From: Eikenella halliae | Lineage (GTDB): Bacteria > Pseudomonadota > Gammaproteobacteria > Burkholderiales > Neisseriaceae | Direction of reading: 5' to 3' | DNA length: 64,000 nt | Assembly (NCBI RefSeq): GCF_001648475.1 | Contig: NZ_LXSQ01000004.1 | Span: 1-64,000 of the forward strand | In this document: positions 17,130 through 25,845 of the stretch, one piece after another | Position numbering within the stretch: position 1 is the stretch's first letter | Layout: each line of letters opens with the position of its first letter | Position numbers and translations under genes: made by a program | Notes under the pieces: generated by a model | The model's database searches: none | Told to the model about the DNA's origin: nothing | What the model saw: only the letters and a program-made list of their open reading frames with translations

Positions 17130-18161
17130 ATGAAAAAAACCCTGATTGCATTAGCATTGGTTTCCTTGCCGGTTGCCGCTTCTGCAGAAGTTATTCTGTA
17201 CGGTAAAATCCGTGGCGGTGTTGAATTTACTCGTGAAGGTACCTCTACCCAAACTAAGAGTCAGAGAAACTCTTGGGGCGTGGTTGACTACAGCAGCTAC
17301 ATCGGCTTCAAAGGTTCTGAAGACTTGGGTGGCAACCTGAAAGCTATTTGGCAAATCGAAGCAACTGCCAAATTGTCTGGCGGTAATATTGCCAACAACC
17401 GTGACTCTTTCATCGGCCTGGAAGGTGGCTTCGGTACTGTTAAAGTTGGTCGTGTAAGCACTCCGCTGAGAAATGCCGTAGTTGATCAGGATAACTGGGA
17501 ATACGACAGCCGTGTTTTAGGCTTGGGCTATTACAGCCGTTTTGCTCAACGTCGCACCAGCTTGAACTATCAGTCTCCTGACTTCGGTGGTTTCGACTTC
17601 TCCTTCCAGTTGGCTCCTGGCTCTAACGTACATAGCGGTCGCACCAACGACGGCAAGCCGGTATTCGGTTTGGGCTTAGGTTACAAAAACAGCGGCTTCT
17701 TCGTACGTTACGCTGCTGAGTACGCTCGCAAATCTACTGCCGCTGCCGGCGGTCTGAAAGACAGCCATGTTCACAACCTGTCTGCAGGTTATGATGCCAA
17801 CAACCTGTACGTTGCCGGTGGCTTGCAATACGGCAAGAACGTAAGCCCTGTTGGTAGCACCGATATTGATATTGCCAGCCAGACTGAGAACAATGCCAAA
17901 ACCAAAGAGGCTCAAATCTCTGCAGCTTACACTTTTGGTGCCGTTACTCCGAAGGTTTCTGTAGCCTACGGTCGTGCTGACAGCGATAATACTGCTCGTG
18001 ATGGCGGTCGCTACCTGCAAGCCATCGTTGGTGCTGACTATGCGTTCTCTCGCCGCACCACTGGCTTGGTATCTGTAGGTTGGTTGCGTGAAAAAGCTAA
18101 CTCTAATGCTCAAAACGTAAACAACTGGGGCGTAGGCACTGGCTTGGTACACAAATTCTAA
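17130..18161 (+). CDS. Major outer membrane porin (Gram-negative porin, neisserial type)
   Basis: 343 aa with a signal peptide cut after VAASA, then EVILYGKIRGGVEF, the classical start of neisserial and burkholderial trimeric porins. Sixteen amphipathic strands are likely. Strand motifs include SYIGFKGSEDLGGNLKAIWQIE and GLEGGFGTVKVGRVSTPLR (the constriction loop region follows), and the chain ends VHKF with the C-terminal phenylalanine needed for BAM insertion. Codon choice differs from its neighbours (many T-ending codons), typical of a very highly expressed gene. Ends in a strong hairpin terminator. Confidence 0.95.
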   Translation: MKKTLIALALVSLPVAASAEVILYGKIRGGVEFTREGTSTQTKSQRNSWGVVDYSSYIGFKGSEDLGGNLKAIWQIEATAKLSGGNIANNRDSFIGLEGGFGTVKVGRVSTPLRNAVVDQDNWEYDSRVLGLGYYSRFAQRRTSLNYQSPDFGGFDFSFQLAPGSNVHSGRTNDGKPVFGLGLGYKNSGFFVRYAAEYARKSTAAAGGLKDSHVHNLSAGYDANNLYVAGGLQYGKNVSPVGSTDIDIASQTENNAKTKEAQISAAYTFGAVTPKVSVAYGRADSDNTARDGGRYLQAIVGADYAFSRRTTGLVSVGWLREKANSNAQNVNNWGVGTGLVHKF

Positions 18162-18191
18162 TTTGTGGCTAGCTTAGTCTAGTAACCCAAC

Positions 18192-18220
18192 AAAAAGGCT
18201 TGCTTCGGCAAGCCTTTTTT
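18192..18220 (+). terminator. Rho-independent terminator of the porin gene
   Basis: AAAAAGGCTTGC, loop TTCG, GCAAGCCTTTTTT: a stem with a stable tetraloop and a T run. It is one of the few terminators in the window not made from uptake sequences. Confidence 0.92.
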
Positions 18221-18439
18221 CTTGCTTACCCATCTATCCACCTGGCTCAAACAATGCTACTTGCAAATTTGAAGAATTAAGGCAACATTCTGCATTCCAA
18301 AATCCCCAGGAGCTGCACAGGCAATACGTGTGCATACCCTACAATAATTCTGTATCTGGCTTGATGCCCATTTGCTATATTCTAAGTAATTCCACAAGGC
18401 TACCTGAAACCCATAACCTCGATATACAAAGGACTCCTC

Positions 18440-19597
18440 ATGATCCCCTACGGCCGCCAAACCATCTCTGAAGCCGACATTGCCGCCGTTGTGCGTGTGC
18501 TCCAATCCGACTTCCTCACCCAAGGCCCGCAAGTGCCTGCCTTTGAAGATAGCCTGAAGAATTACTGTGGCGCACAACACGCCTTTGCCGTAAACAGCGC
18601 CACTTCCGCCCTGCATCTCGCCTGCCTCGCCCTCGGCTTAGGCAAAGGCGACAACTTGTGGACATCCCCCATCACCTTCACTGCCTCAGCCAACTGCGCC
18701 CGCTATTGCGGTGCAGACGTGGATTTTGTGGACATCGACCCGAACACGCTGAATATGTCTCCCGCCGCGCTGGAAGCCAAGCTGAAAGCAGCCAAGGTTT
18801 CAGGCAGCCTGCCCAAAATCGTTGTGCCCGTCCACTTTGCGGGCGAACCCTGCGATATGCGGGAAATCCACGAACTATCCAAAGAATACGGCTTCAAAAT
18901 CATCGAAGACGCGTCCCACGCCGTTGGCGGCAGCTATCAGGGCGGCAAAATCGGCAACGGCCAATACAGCGACATCACCGTATTCAGTTTCCACCCCGTT
19001 AAAATCATCACTACTGCCGAAGGCGGCGCAGCTCTTACCAACAGCCAGGAGCTTGCCGCCAAACTTGCCCTGCTCCGCAGCCACGGTATCACCCGCAATC
19101 CCGAAGAAATGACCCAAGAGCCGGATGGCGCTTGGTATTACCAGCAAATCGATCTCGGCTACAACTACCGCATGACCGAACTGCAGGCCGCACTCGGTGT
19201 GAGCCAGATGACCCGCATCGACGAATTCGTCGCCCGCCGCCACGAGCTCGCCGCGCGATACGACCGCCTGCTGGCTCACCTACCGCTCGTCTTACCGCAG
19301 CGCCATCCTGAAAACCGCTCTGCCTTGCACCTCTATCCCGTGCAAGTGCGCGCCGATAGCGGCAAAACCCGCCGCCAAGTGTTCGACTTCCTGCGGCAAA
19401 ACGACATCGGCGCCAACGTGCACTACATCCCCGTCCACACCCAGCCGTATTACCGCCAACACTTCGGTTTCAAAACCGGCGACTTCCCCGCCGCCGAAGC
19501 CTATTATGCGGGCGCAATCAGCATTCCGCTGTATTTCGGGCTGACCGAAGCCGAACAGGATAAAGTGGTGGAAGCATTGGAGCGGGCTTTCGGCTAG
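18440..19597 (+). CDS. pseC: UDP-4-amino-4,6-dideoxy-N-acetyl-beta-L-altrosamine transaminase
   Basis: 385 aa DegT/DnrJ/EryC1-fold aminotransferase. The PLP lysine is K188 in FSFHPVKIITTAEGG and the PLP-pyridine contact is in IIEDASHAVGG (D157). The start IPYGRQTISEADI and NYRMTELQAALG are as in PseC. It aminates C4 of the PseB product in the pseudaminic-acid route. It is alone here, 12.6 kb from pseB, with purine, phoH and porin genes between. It contains an uptake-like variant TTTCAGGCAGCCTG (18797-18810) of a non-Eikenella dialect. Confidence 0.92.
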   Translation: MIPYGRQTISEADIAAVVRVLQSDFLTQGPQVPAFEDSLKNYCGAQHAFAVNSATSALHLACLALGLGKGDNLWTSPITFTASANCARYCGADVDFVDIDPNTLNMSPAALEAKLKAAKVSGSLPKIVVPVHFAGEPCDMREIHELSKEYGFKIIEDASHAVGGSYQGGKIGNGQYSDITVFSFHPVKIITTAEGGAALTNSQELAAKLALLRSHGITRNPEEMTQEPDGAWYYQQIDLGYNYRMTELQAALGVSQMTRIDEFVARRHELAARYDRLLAHLPLVLPQRHPENRSALHLYPVQVRADSGKTRRQVFDFLRQNDIGANVHYIPVHTQPYYRQHFGFKTGDFPAAEAYYAGAISIPLYFGLTEAEQDKVVEALERAFG

Positions 19598-19615
19598 TGC
19601 CCGCAAACACGACAA

Positions 19616-19650
19616 AGGGCTACCTGAAACCAGTTTTCAGGTAGCCTTTT
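19616..19650. terminator. Inverted uptake-sequence pair
   Basis: Facing uptake sequences with a 4-base loop between convergent pseC and the formate/nitrite transporter gene, followed by TTTT on the plus strand. Confidence 0.7.
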
Positions 19651-19668
19651 AACCGCATGGTATGCTAG

Positions 19669-20481
19669 CTAAATCGAATAATCGTCTTTCAATAAATGCT
19701 TATACGCGTGCAGATACGAAGCCGCCACAAACGCCGTACCGCCGGCCACATTGCCTAGAAACACGGGAATCATATTGGCAAAAAACTGCCCCCACGACAC
19801 ATTCGCCCCCGCAAAAATGCCGGCCGGGATGATAAACATATTGGCCACAAAGTGTTGCAGCCCAATCAGCACAAAGGTCATCACCGGAAACCACATCGCC
19901 AAAATCCGCCCCGAAGTCTGCTTCGCGCCGAAATAAAACCAAATGCCCATGCACACCATCCAGTTGCAGGCAATGGCCGACACAAACGAGCGGCCAAAGC
20001 TCATGCCCACCTTAGCTTCGGCAATGGCAACGGTTTTCGCCGCCGCCACGCCTTCGGCCAAGCCCACGAAATGCCCGAGGAAATACGCCATACACAAAGC
20101 CCCGGCTAAATTACCCAAACTCACGATCAGCCAGTTACGCATCAGATTGATCACATTGATTTTTTTGCCAAACCAGCCCAGCCCCATCAGCATCATATTG
20201 CCCGTGGCCAGCTCGCCGCCGCCAATCAGAATACAAATCAGGCAGATAGGAAACACGGCCGCGCCCAGCAAGTTGGCCAGCCCCGACCATTCGGGCGGAA
20301 TGCCGGTAACCACTTTTAAAAACGCCAAATAGCCGAAGCCCACGTAACCGCCGCCCAGAAAGCTCAAAATCGCCAGCGTTTTCAGGCTCGAGCCTGATTT
20401 GGCCTGAGCCTTTTGCAGGGAATCCTGCAAAATTTCATGGGGGTAGAAGTCGCGCAAATGTTCGGGTTTCACAAAATCCAT
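19669..20481 (-). CDS. Formate/nitrite transporter family protein
   Basis: 270 aa with six membrane segments, the FNT fold. Visible helices include FLGGGYVGFGYLAFL, FPICLICILIGGGELATGN, WLIVSLGNLAGALCMAYFLGHF and NMIPVFLGNVAGGTAFVA. The GGELATGNMM and GNVAGGT blocks are FNT signatures. FNT channels carry formate, nitrite or hydrosulfide; the sequence alone does not fix which. Start supported by AAGGAC. It stands alone. Confidence 0.9.
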   Translation of the reverse strand: MDFVKPEHLRDFYPHEILQDSLQKAQAKSGSSLKTLAILSFLGGGYVGFGYLAFLKVVTGIPPEWSGLANLLGAAVFPICLICILIGGGELATGNMMLMGLGWFGKKINVINLMRNWLIVSLGNLAGALCMAYFLGHFVGLAEGVAAAKTVAIAEAKVGMSFGRSFVSAIACNWMVCMGIWFYFGAKQTSGRILAMWFPVMTFVLIGLQHFVANMFIIPAGIFAGANVSWGQFFANMIPVFLGNVAGGTAFVAASYLHAYKHLLKDDYSI

Positions 20482-20699
20482 GGTTTGTCCTTATCGGCAG
20501 TTCAACGGTGGCGAACTGTATCAAGCACGCAGTATTTTGTGAAAGAATGATTGCTTTTATGGAAATTGCCGCCGGTTATAAGCCGGTTTGTTTATGGCAA
20601 GAGCGAACAATCTAATCTTGTGCCATCTCGTGAAGGCTTGCGTTTTCAGGTAGCCTGAATGGAACAATGTGTGCAGAAAACCGGCCGTACATAGCAAAT

Positions 20700-20742
20700 T
20701 GACTTCAATGCAAGCCGGTAAGCTGCAAACAGTATGGAAATA
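20700..20742. repeat. Degraded Correia-like remnant
   Basis: CAAGCCGGTAAGCTGCAAAC and what follows resemble the CAAGGCGGCGAGCCGCAGAC core of the Correia elements with scattered changes. Next to the intact copy at 20790. The 20482-20978 gap otherwise has uptake sequences and a terminator only. Confidence 0.3.
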
Positions 20743-20789
20743 CGACAAAGGCTGCCTGAAAGCTTTGGCTGCGGGAGTTTAAACGCAAA

Positions 20790-20893
20790 TATAGTGAATT
20801 AACAAAAACCAGTACAGCGTTACCTCGCCTTGCCGTACTATCTGTACTGTCTGCGGCTTGTCGCCTTGTCCTGATTTTTGTTAATTCACGATA
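20790..20893 (-). mobile_element. Correia-type element
   Basis: 104 bp, reverse orientation relative to most copies: TATAGTGAATTAACAAAAAC at the left, TTGTTAATTCACGATA at the right (one substitution in the right end). Confidence 0.88.
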
Positions 20894-20927
20894 GTAAGCT
20901 CTAAGATTTCAGGTAACCTCATCCGCA

Positions 20928-20962
20928 AAACAGGCCGCCCCGTTTTTGGGAGCGGCCTGTTT
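20928..20962 (-). terminator. Rho-independent terminator of adhP
   Basis: On the minus strand AAACAGGCCGC and GCGGCCTGTTTT enclose a loop with CCCAAAAACGGG, 16 bp after the adhP stop. Confidence 0.8.
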
Positions 20963-20978
20963 GTTTACAGCCTAAGGC

Positions 20979-22016
20979 TTAGTGATGGCAACCGCAGGCT
21001 TTCATGTCGATAACCATACGGCCTTGGATTTTGCCGTCGCGCATTTCTTGGAAAATGGCGTTTGTTTCGTCCAGGCGGCGCAGCTGCACCACGGGCACCA
21101 CGATGCCTTCGGCGCCGAATTGGAAGGCTTCTTCCAAGTCTTTGCGCGTACCCACCAGCGTGCCGACCACTTCGATGCCGTCCAGCACCAGGCGCGGAAT
21201 CGACAAATCCATGGTTTCGGGCGGCAGGCCGACGGCCACCACGCGGCCGCAGGCGCGCACGCAATCCACGGCGGAATTGAATGCGGCACGGGACACGGCG
21301 GTTACCACGGCGGCATGGGCGCCGCCGGTTTTCTCTTGGATGAACTTGGCCGCGTCTTCCTTGGCCGGGTTCACAATCAGATCCGCACCAGATTTTTGGG
21401 CCAGCGCCAGTTTGTCGTCGTTGATGTCTACGGCGATCACGTGTGCGCCGAACACTTTCTTGGCGTATTGCACGGCCAGGTTGCCCAAGCCGCCCGCGCC
21501 GTAAACGGCAATCCACTGGCCGGGTCTGGCGCCGGACACTTTGATGGCCTTATAGGTGGTTACGCCGGCACAAGTGATGCTGGAAGCCTGGGCGGGATCA
21601 AGGCCTTCGGGCACTTTCACCGCATAATCGGCCTTCACCACGCAGTGGGTGGCCATGCCGCCGTCGATGGTGTAGCCCGCGTTCAATACGCTGCGGCAGA
21701 AGGTTTCGCGGCCGGTAACGCAGTATTCGCAGTGGCCGCAGCTGGCAAACAGCCAGGCGATGCTCACGCGGTCGCCCACTTTCAGGGTGGTTACATCCGG
21801 CGCAACCTGTTTCACGATGCCGATGCCCTCGTGGCCGAGCACGCGGCCAGGTTTTTTACCGTAGTCGCCGGCAGCTACGTGCAAGTCGGTGTGGCACACG
21901 CCGCAGTATTCCACTTCCACCAGCGCTTCGCCCGCGCCCACGGCAGGGATGTCGCGCTCAACGATTTCTACGTTACCGTCGCATTGGGGGGTAACAACAG
22001 CTGCTTTCATCTTCAT
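20979..22016 (-). CDS. adhP: Zinc-dependent alcohol dehydrogenase
   Basis: 345 aa medium-chain dehydrogenase. Catalytic zinc ligands appear in CGVCHTDLH and GHEGIG, the structural zinc site in CGHCEYCVTGRETFC, and the NAD-binding motif in YGAGGLGNLA. It ends in an unusual metal-binding-like tail, CGCHH. AdhP oxidises short-chain alcohols or reduces aldehydes. The start has AAGGAT upstream, and a possible FNR box lies about 118 bp upstream. Confidence 0.93.
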   Translation of the reverse strand: MKMKAAVVTPQCDGNVEIVERDIPAVGAGEALVEVEYCGVCHTDLHVAAGDYGKKPGRVLGHEGIGIVKQVAPDVTTLKVGDRVSIAWLFASCGHCEYCVTGRETFCRSVLNAGYTIDGGMATHCVVKADYAVKVPEGLDPAQASSITCAGVTTYKAIKVSGARPGQWIAVYGAGGLGNLAVQYAKKVFGAHVIAVDINDDKLALAQKSGADLIVNPAKEDAAKFIQEKTGGAHAAVVTAVSRAAFNSAVDCVRACGRVVAVGLPPETMDLSIPRLVLDGIEVVGTLVGTRKDLEEAFQFGAEGIVVPVVQLRRLDETNAIFQEMRDGKIQGRMVIDMKACGCHH

Positions 22017-22133
22017 GGCTATGATCCTTGTGCTGGTTGATTGGTAAGTTCGGGGTTGCCCTCGGGGGCTACCCGGGTCAGAGTATGCACTCCGCCGGGA
22101 GTTGCCGTCAAGGTTTGGGAATAAAATAACTAT

Positions 22134-22147
22134 TTGATTTAAATCAT
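22134..22147. promoter_or_regulatory. Candidate FNR box upstream of adhP
   Basis: TTGATTTAAATCAT matches TTGAT-N4-ATCAA at nine of ten positions and lies within a perfect palindrome (TGATTTAAATCA). It is in the adhP/thrB divergent region, flanked by AT-rich promoter-like DNA on both sides. Anaerobic control of adhP by FNR would be reasonable but the exact start site is not visible. The 22017-22401 gap holds no supported gene. Confidence 0.45.
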
Positions 22148-22401
22148 GTTATATTATAACTCTCACTTGGATTGCCTGCCTGAACAAGGCTACCTGAAAG
22201 CAGCGCGGGCAAGGCAAACGGTGCGGTTTGGCAGCAGTCGGATTAGCCCGTTTTTGGGCTGGCGGCAGGAAATTATTGCGATATTATTCTGCTGGGGCAT
22301 ACGGTTTCTGACGGATGCCAAAGCTTGCGCTTTCAGGTAGCCTGCCTGCTGTTTCATTTGCTAGAATGCCCATTCCCCAACCACTTTGCCGCGATGCCGC
22401 C

Positions 22402-23667
22402 ATGTCTGTTTACACCAGCGTTTCCGATCAAGAAATCCGCCAGTTTTTAGAAGACTACGACTTAGGCAGCTTCGTGTCGCTGCAAGGCATTGCCCAAGGC
22501 GTAACCAACAGCAACTACTTCCTCGACACCGACCGCGGCCGCTATGTGCTCACCATCTTCGAGGTGCTCACCCGCGAAGAGCTGCCTTTCTTCATGGAGC
22601 TCAGCCAGCACCTCAGCCGCAACGGCGTAGCCTGCCCCGCGCCCATCCCCCGCCGCGACGGGCGCTTCGACAGCACGCTCGCCGGCAAACCCGCCTGCCT
22701 CGCCACCTTCCTCAACGGCCGCGACACCGCCGTGCCCGATGCCGCCCAATGTTTCCACACCGGCGCCATGCTCGCCAAAATGCACATCGCCGGGCAGAGC
22801 TTCGGCCAAAGCATGCCCAACCCGCGCCACGCCGCCTGGTGGGAGGCCGAAAGCCGCCGCCTGCTGCCCTGCCTGAGCAGCGAAGATGCCGCGCTGCTGC
22901 AAGACGAAATCGCCTTTCTCGCCGCCCACCCCGACAGCCACCTGCCCCACGGCATCATCCACGCCGACCTGTTCAAAGACAACGTATTGCTCGACGGCAT
23001 TCAGGTAGCCGGCTTCATCGATTTCTACTACGCCTGCAACGGCAGCTTCATGTACGACCTCGCCATCGCCGTAAACGACTGGGCGCGCCTAGCCGACAAC
23101 CGCATCGACCCGCAGTTGCAGCAAGCCTTTATGCGCGGCTATCAAAGCGTGCGCCCCCTCACCCCCGCCGAACAGGCCTACCTGCCCATTGCCCACCGTG
23201 CCGGCTGCATCCGTTTTTGGGTGTCCCGCCTGCTCGACTACCATTTCCCGCAGGGCGGCGAAATGACCTTCGTGAAAGACCCCGACGTTTTCCGCGACCT
23301 GCTGCTCTATTTCCGCCAAAGCCCCGCCCCCGCCGCAACCGACCAAGCCCCGTTCAACCTCGAAGGCAAAACGTTCCAACCCGCCGAAGCAGGCCATACA
23401 GGCGAAACGCCCGAACGCTGCCGCTTCCGCCAAGACGGCGACACCGTGTGGGCAGAATACGAAGGCGGCGGCATCCGCAAAGGCTTCCTGCTCGGCCGCT
23501 ACACCGAACGCAGCAGCATCGCCTACACCCGCCAACACCTCACCCTCGCCGGAGCCGCCCACAGCAGCAGCGGCCGCCTGCGCATCAAAACCCTGCCCGA
23601 CAGCCGCCTGCGCCTGCATTTGTCCGGCGAAGATGGCGAAGCGGTGTGGGAGGAGTGTGCGCCGTAG
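22402..23667 (+). CDS. thrB: Homoserine kinase with an added C-terminal beta-barrel-like domain
   Basis: 421 aa from ATG 22402 (MSVYTSVSDQEI, as in homologues). Residues 1-310 are an APH-fold homoserine kinase: LQGIAQGVTNSNYFL, the catalytic loop HADLFKDN (188-195) and the metal site GFIDFYYA. It phosphorylates homoserine for threonine synthesis. Typical members end near 305-315. Here about 105 residues follow (317-421) that resemble the small stand-alone family often mislabelled N-acetylglutamate synthase: FNLEGKTF, DGDTVWAEYEGGGIRKGFLLG and RLRLH. I infer a gene fusion. An uptake sequence near 22998 is read as IQVAG. Confidence 0.9.
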   Translation: MSVYTSVSDQEIRQFLEDYDLGSFVSLQGIAQGVTNSNYFLDTDRGRYVLTIFEVLTREELPFFMELSQHLSRNGVACPAPIPRRDGRFDSTLAGKPACLATFLNGRDTAVPDAAQCFHTGAMLAKMHIAGQSFGQSMPNPRHAAWWEAESRRLLPCLSSEDAALLQDEIAFLAAHPDSHLPHGIIHADLFKDNVLLDGIQVAGFIDFYYACNGSFMYDLAIAVNDWARLADNRIDPQLQQAFMRGYQSVRPLTPAEQAYLPIAHRAGCIRFWVSRLLDYHFPQGGEMTFVKDPDVFRDLLLYFRQSPAPAATDQAPFNLEGKTFQPAEAGHTGETPERCRFRQDGDTVWAEYEGGGIRKGFLLGRYTERSSIAYTRQHLTLAGAAHSSSGRLRIKTLPDSRLRLHLSGEDGEAVWEECAP

Positions 23668-23689
23668 GGTTGCTTGTGTTGGAACGTGA

Positions 23690-23722
23690 AAAGGCTACCT
23701 GAAACGCAGTTTTCAGGTAGCC
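23690..23722. terminator. Inverted uptake-sequence pair
   Basis: AAAAGGCTACCTGAAA and TTTTCAGGTAGCC with a 5-base loop, just after thrB. Confidence 0.6.
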
Positions 23723-23802
23723 CGTGGTTGAGTAAGTGTGTTGGGAAACCTACTCCTGCTTCGGCTAACCCAACCTGCACTTTCTTTTCTTCGAAAGGAT
23801 TT

Positions 23803-24633
23803 ATGATGCCGAAATATTCACCCAGTTCAGAACTAGAGACCATCACAAGTTTTACTTATTCTTATGAATTAAATCAGCAGGTCAGCGAAGCCGATCCAAT
23901 AGGAAATATTGGCCGATCCAGTTTTATAAGCGTATTGTATGCATCATTAGTCGGTTGGTATCAACCGTTCCTACCGATTTTGAATCGCAGCATCGAATGG
24001 ATGCGGTATGGCATTTCGGTAAACGAAGGAGTGGGCAAGGATTATCGGGAAATACCATTGTTTACCCAGATTGGACTGCATGAAGCCTTGGCCTTGGCAT
24101 TATGGTTCCGCGACGGCGTCGACCAGCCGGAATGGTGGCAGCAAACCTTGCAGCTGCATCAACAGATGCAAAACGAATGCTTGGGGGAAATCTATGGTAA
24201 AAAGGATATAAGCGGGCTTCAGGTGAACGACTATATGCGTCGCTGCCTGCAAGCAGAAGCTTACGAAGAGGGCATTATCGGCTACCGGCATTACTGCGGC
24301 GACAGCATACCTACCGGCCGTAACCTGCATGCTTCCGAGCGCAAGCTCGGCTATGCCTACTGTCTGCACTATGCCGAAGGCCGCTATTCCGCCGATGAAT
24401 TGCAGCATGCGGCCAAGATCTTGCTGAGCCGCCGCATGGATGACGAATGGTTGGATCGTGGTCGTCCTTATGAGGCTTTGTTATGGCTCAAAACCGTTTA
24501 TTGGAACCGCCAAACCGATGCGCCGAACCCGCGCCAAGTTTGGATGAAGGCCTATGACCATTTGCCCGGTGTTGAGCCCTTGAGCGAGGAAGTGATTCAA
24601 GCTTCGCTGGTCTCACTTGGAGAGGGTAATTAA
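23803..24633 (+). CDS. Unknown alpha-helical cytoplasmic protein
   Basis: 276 aa from ATG 23803 (a second ATG at 23806 has better spacing from AAAGGA). No signal peptide or membrane segment; rich in tryptophan, tyrosine and amphipathic helices (LHEALALALWFRDGVDQPEWWQ, YAYCLHYAEGRYSADELQHA, RPYEALLWLKTVYW). Short helical repeats of this kind are seen in several contact-toxin immunity families, but I cannot assign one and no toxin gene is adjacent. A Correia element begins right after its stop. Confidence 0.65.
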   Translation: MMPKYSPSSELETITSFTYSYELNQQVSEADPIGNIGRSSFISVLYASLVGWYQPFLPILNRSIEWMRYGISVNEGVGKDYREIPLFTQIGLHEALALALWFRDGVDQPEWWQQTLQLHQQMQNECLGEIYGKKDISGLQVNDYMRRCLQAEAYEEGIIGYRHYCGDSIPTGRNLHASERKLGYAYCLHYAEGRYSADELQHAAKILLSRRMDDEWLDRGRPYEALLWLKTVYWNRQTDAPNPRQVWMKAYDHLPGVEPLSEEVIQASLVSLGEGN

Positions 24634-24636
24634 TAC

Positions 24637-24740
24637 TATAGTGGATTAACAAAAATCAGGGCAAGGCGGCGAGCCGCAGACAGTACACACGTTACGGCAA
24701 GGCGAGCCAACGCTGTACTGGTTTTTGTTAATTCACTATA
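24637..24740 (+). mobile_element. Correia-type element
   Basis: 104 bp: TATAGTGGATTAACAAAAAT at the left, TTTTTGTTAATTCACTATA at the right, core AAGGCGGCGAGCCGCAGAC. It begins 4 bp after the preceding stop codon. Confidence 0.92.
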
Positions 24741-24741
24741 A

Positions 24742-24778
24742 GAGGCTACCTAAAATTCATTTTTCAGGTAGCCTTTTT
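24742..24778. terminator. Inverted uptake-sequence pair (one arm variant)
   Basis: GAGGCTACCTAAAA (lacking the G of the consensus) faces TTTTCAGGTAGCCTTTTT. It follows the Correia element and precedes the end of thyA. Confidence 0.55.
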
Positions 24779-24792
24779 GATTGCCGTCAGTA

Positions 24793-25587
24793 TTACACCG
24801 CCACTTGCGCTTTGATATGCGGGTGCGGGTCGTAGTTTTGCAGCTCGAAGTCTTCAAAGCGGAAGTCGAACAGGTTTCGCACTTCGGGGTTGAGCTGCAT
24901 TTGCGGCAGGGCTCGCGGCTCGCGGGTGAGCTGGAGGCGGGCTTGCTCGAAGTGGTTGCTGTAGAGGTGGGCGTCGCCGAAGGTGTGGATGAATTCGCCG
25001 GGCGCGAGGCCGCATACTTGCGCCATCATCATGGTGAGCAGGGCGTAGCTGGCGATGTTGAAGGGTACGCCGAGGAAGACGTCGGCGCTGCGTTGGTAGA
25101 GCTGGCAGGAGAGGCGGCCTTCGGCTACGTAAAATTGGAACATGGTGTGGCAGGGGGGCAGCGCCATTTCGTCGACGAGGGCGGGATTCCAGGCGGATAC
25201 GATGAGGCGGCGGCTGTCGGGGTTGCGTTTGATTTGCTCGACAACGTTGGCGATTTGGTCGATATGCCGGCCGTCGGGGGCGGGCCAGGAGCGCCATTGG
25301 TAGCCGTATACGGGGCCGAGGTCGCCGTTTTCGTCGGCCCATTCGTCCCAGATGGAGACGTTGTTTTCTTTCAGGTAGCGGATGTTGGTGTCGCCTTTGA
25401 GAAACCAAAGCAGCTCGTGGATGATGGAGCGCAGGTGGAGCTTTTTGGTAGTGAGCAGGGGGAAGCCTTGGGCGAGGTCGAAGCGCATTTGGTGGCCGAA
25501 TACGGAACGGGTGCCGGTGCCGGTGCGGTCGGATTTGTCGGTGCCGTGGCTGAGGATGTGCTGCATGAGGTGGAGATAGGGTTGCAT
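24793..25587 (-). CDS. thyA: Thymidylate synthase
   Basis: 264 aa, identical in length to E. coli ThyA. It methylates dUMP to dTMP using methylenetetrahydrofolate. The nucleophile is C146 in ALPPCHTMFQF; RTGTGTRSVFGHQ, LLWFLKGDTNIRYL and QRSADVFLGVPFNIASYALL are also visible. The frame is open far upstream of the true start, but homologues begin at MQPYLHLM. An uptake sequence near 25370 is read as RYLKE. Confidence 0.97.
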   Translation of the reverse strand: MQPYLHLMQHILSHGTDKSDRTGTGTRSVFGHQMRFDLAQGFPLLTTKKLHLRSIIHELLWFLKGDTNIRYLKENNVSIWDEWADENGDLGPVYGYQWRSWPAPDGRHIDQIANVVEQIKRNPDSRRLIVSAWNPALVDEMALPPCHTMFQFYVAEGRLSCQLYQRSADVFLGVPFNIASYALLTMMMAQVCGLAPGEFIHTFGDAHLYSNHFEQARLQLTREPRALPQMQLNPEVRNLFDFRFEDFELQNYDPHPHIKAQVAV

Positions 25588-25845
25588 GGTATTGGGGGTG
25601 GAGATGTCGAAATGGGGGTATTGTACACGTTTGGGGATGTGGGGGAGCAGCCATAGGCCAGATTCCCGAATCCGGCGCTTCCGGCATAACGGGTTTGTAT
25701 CTTGGCTACGGGCTGCAACAAGGTTTCCGCCAGACCAAAGTTTCAGGTAGCCTTTTGTCTGCGCTGCGGCTGCGGTTTGGTTTGCCCCCGGTGTTGGCGA
25801 TATAATCAGGTTTCTTTCCAACAACCGACACAAAGGAGTTTCATC

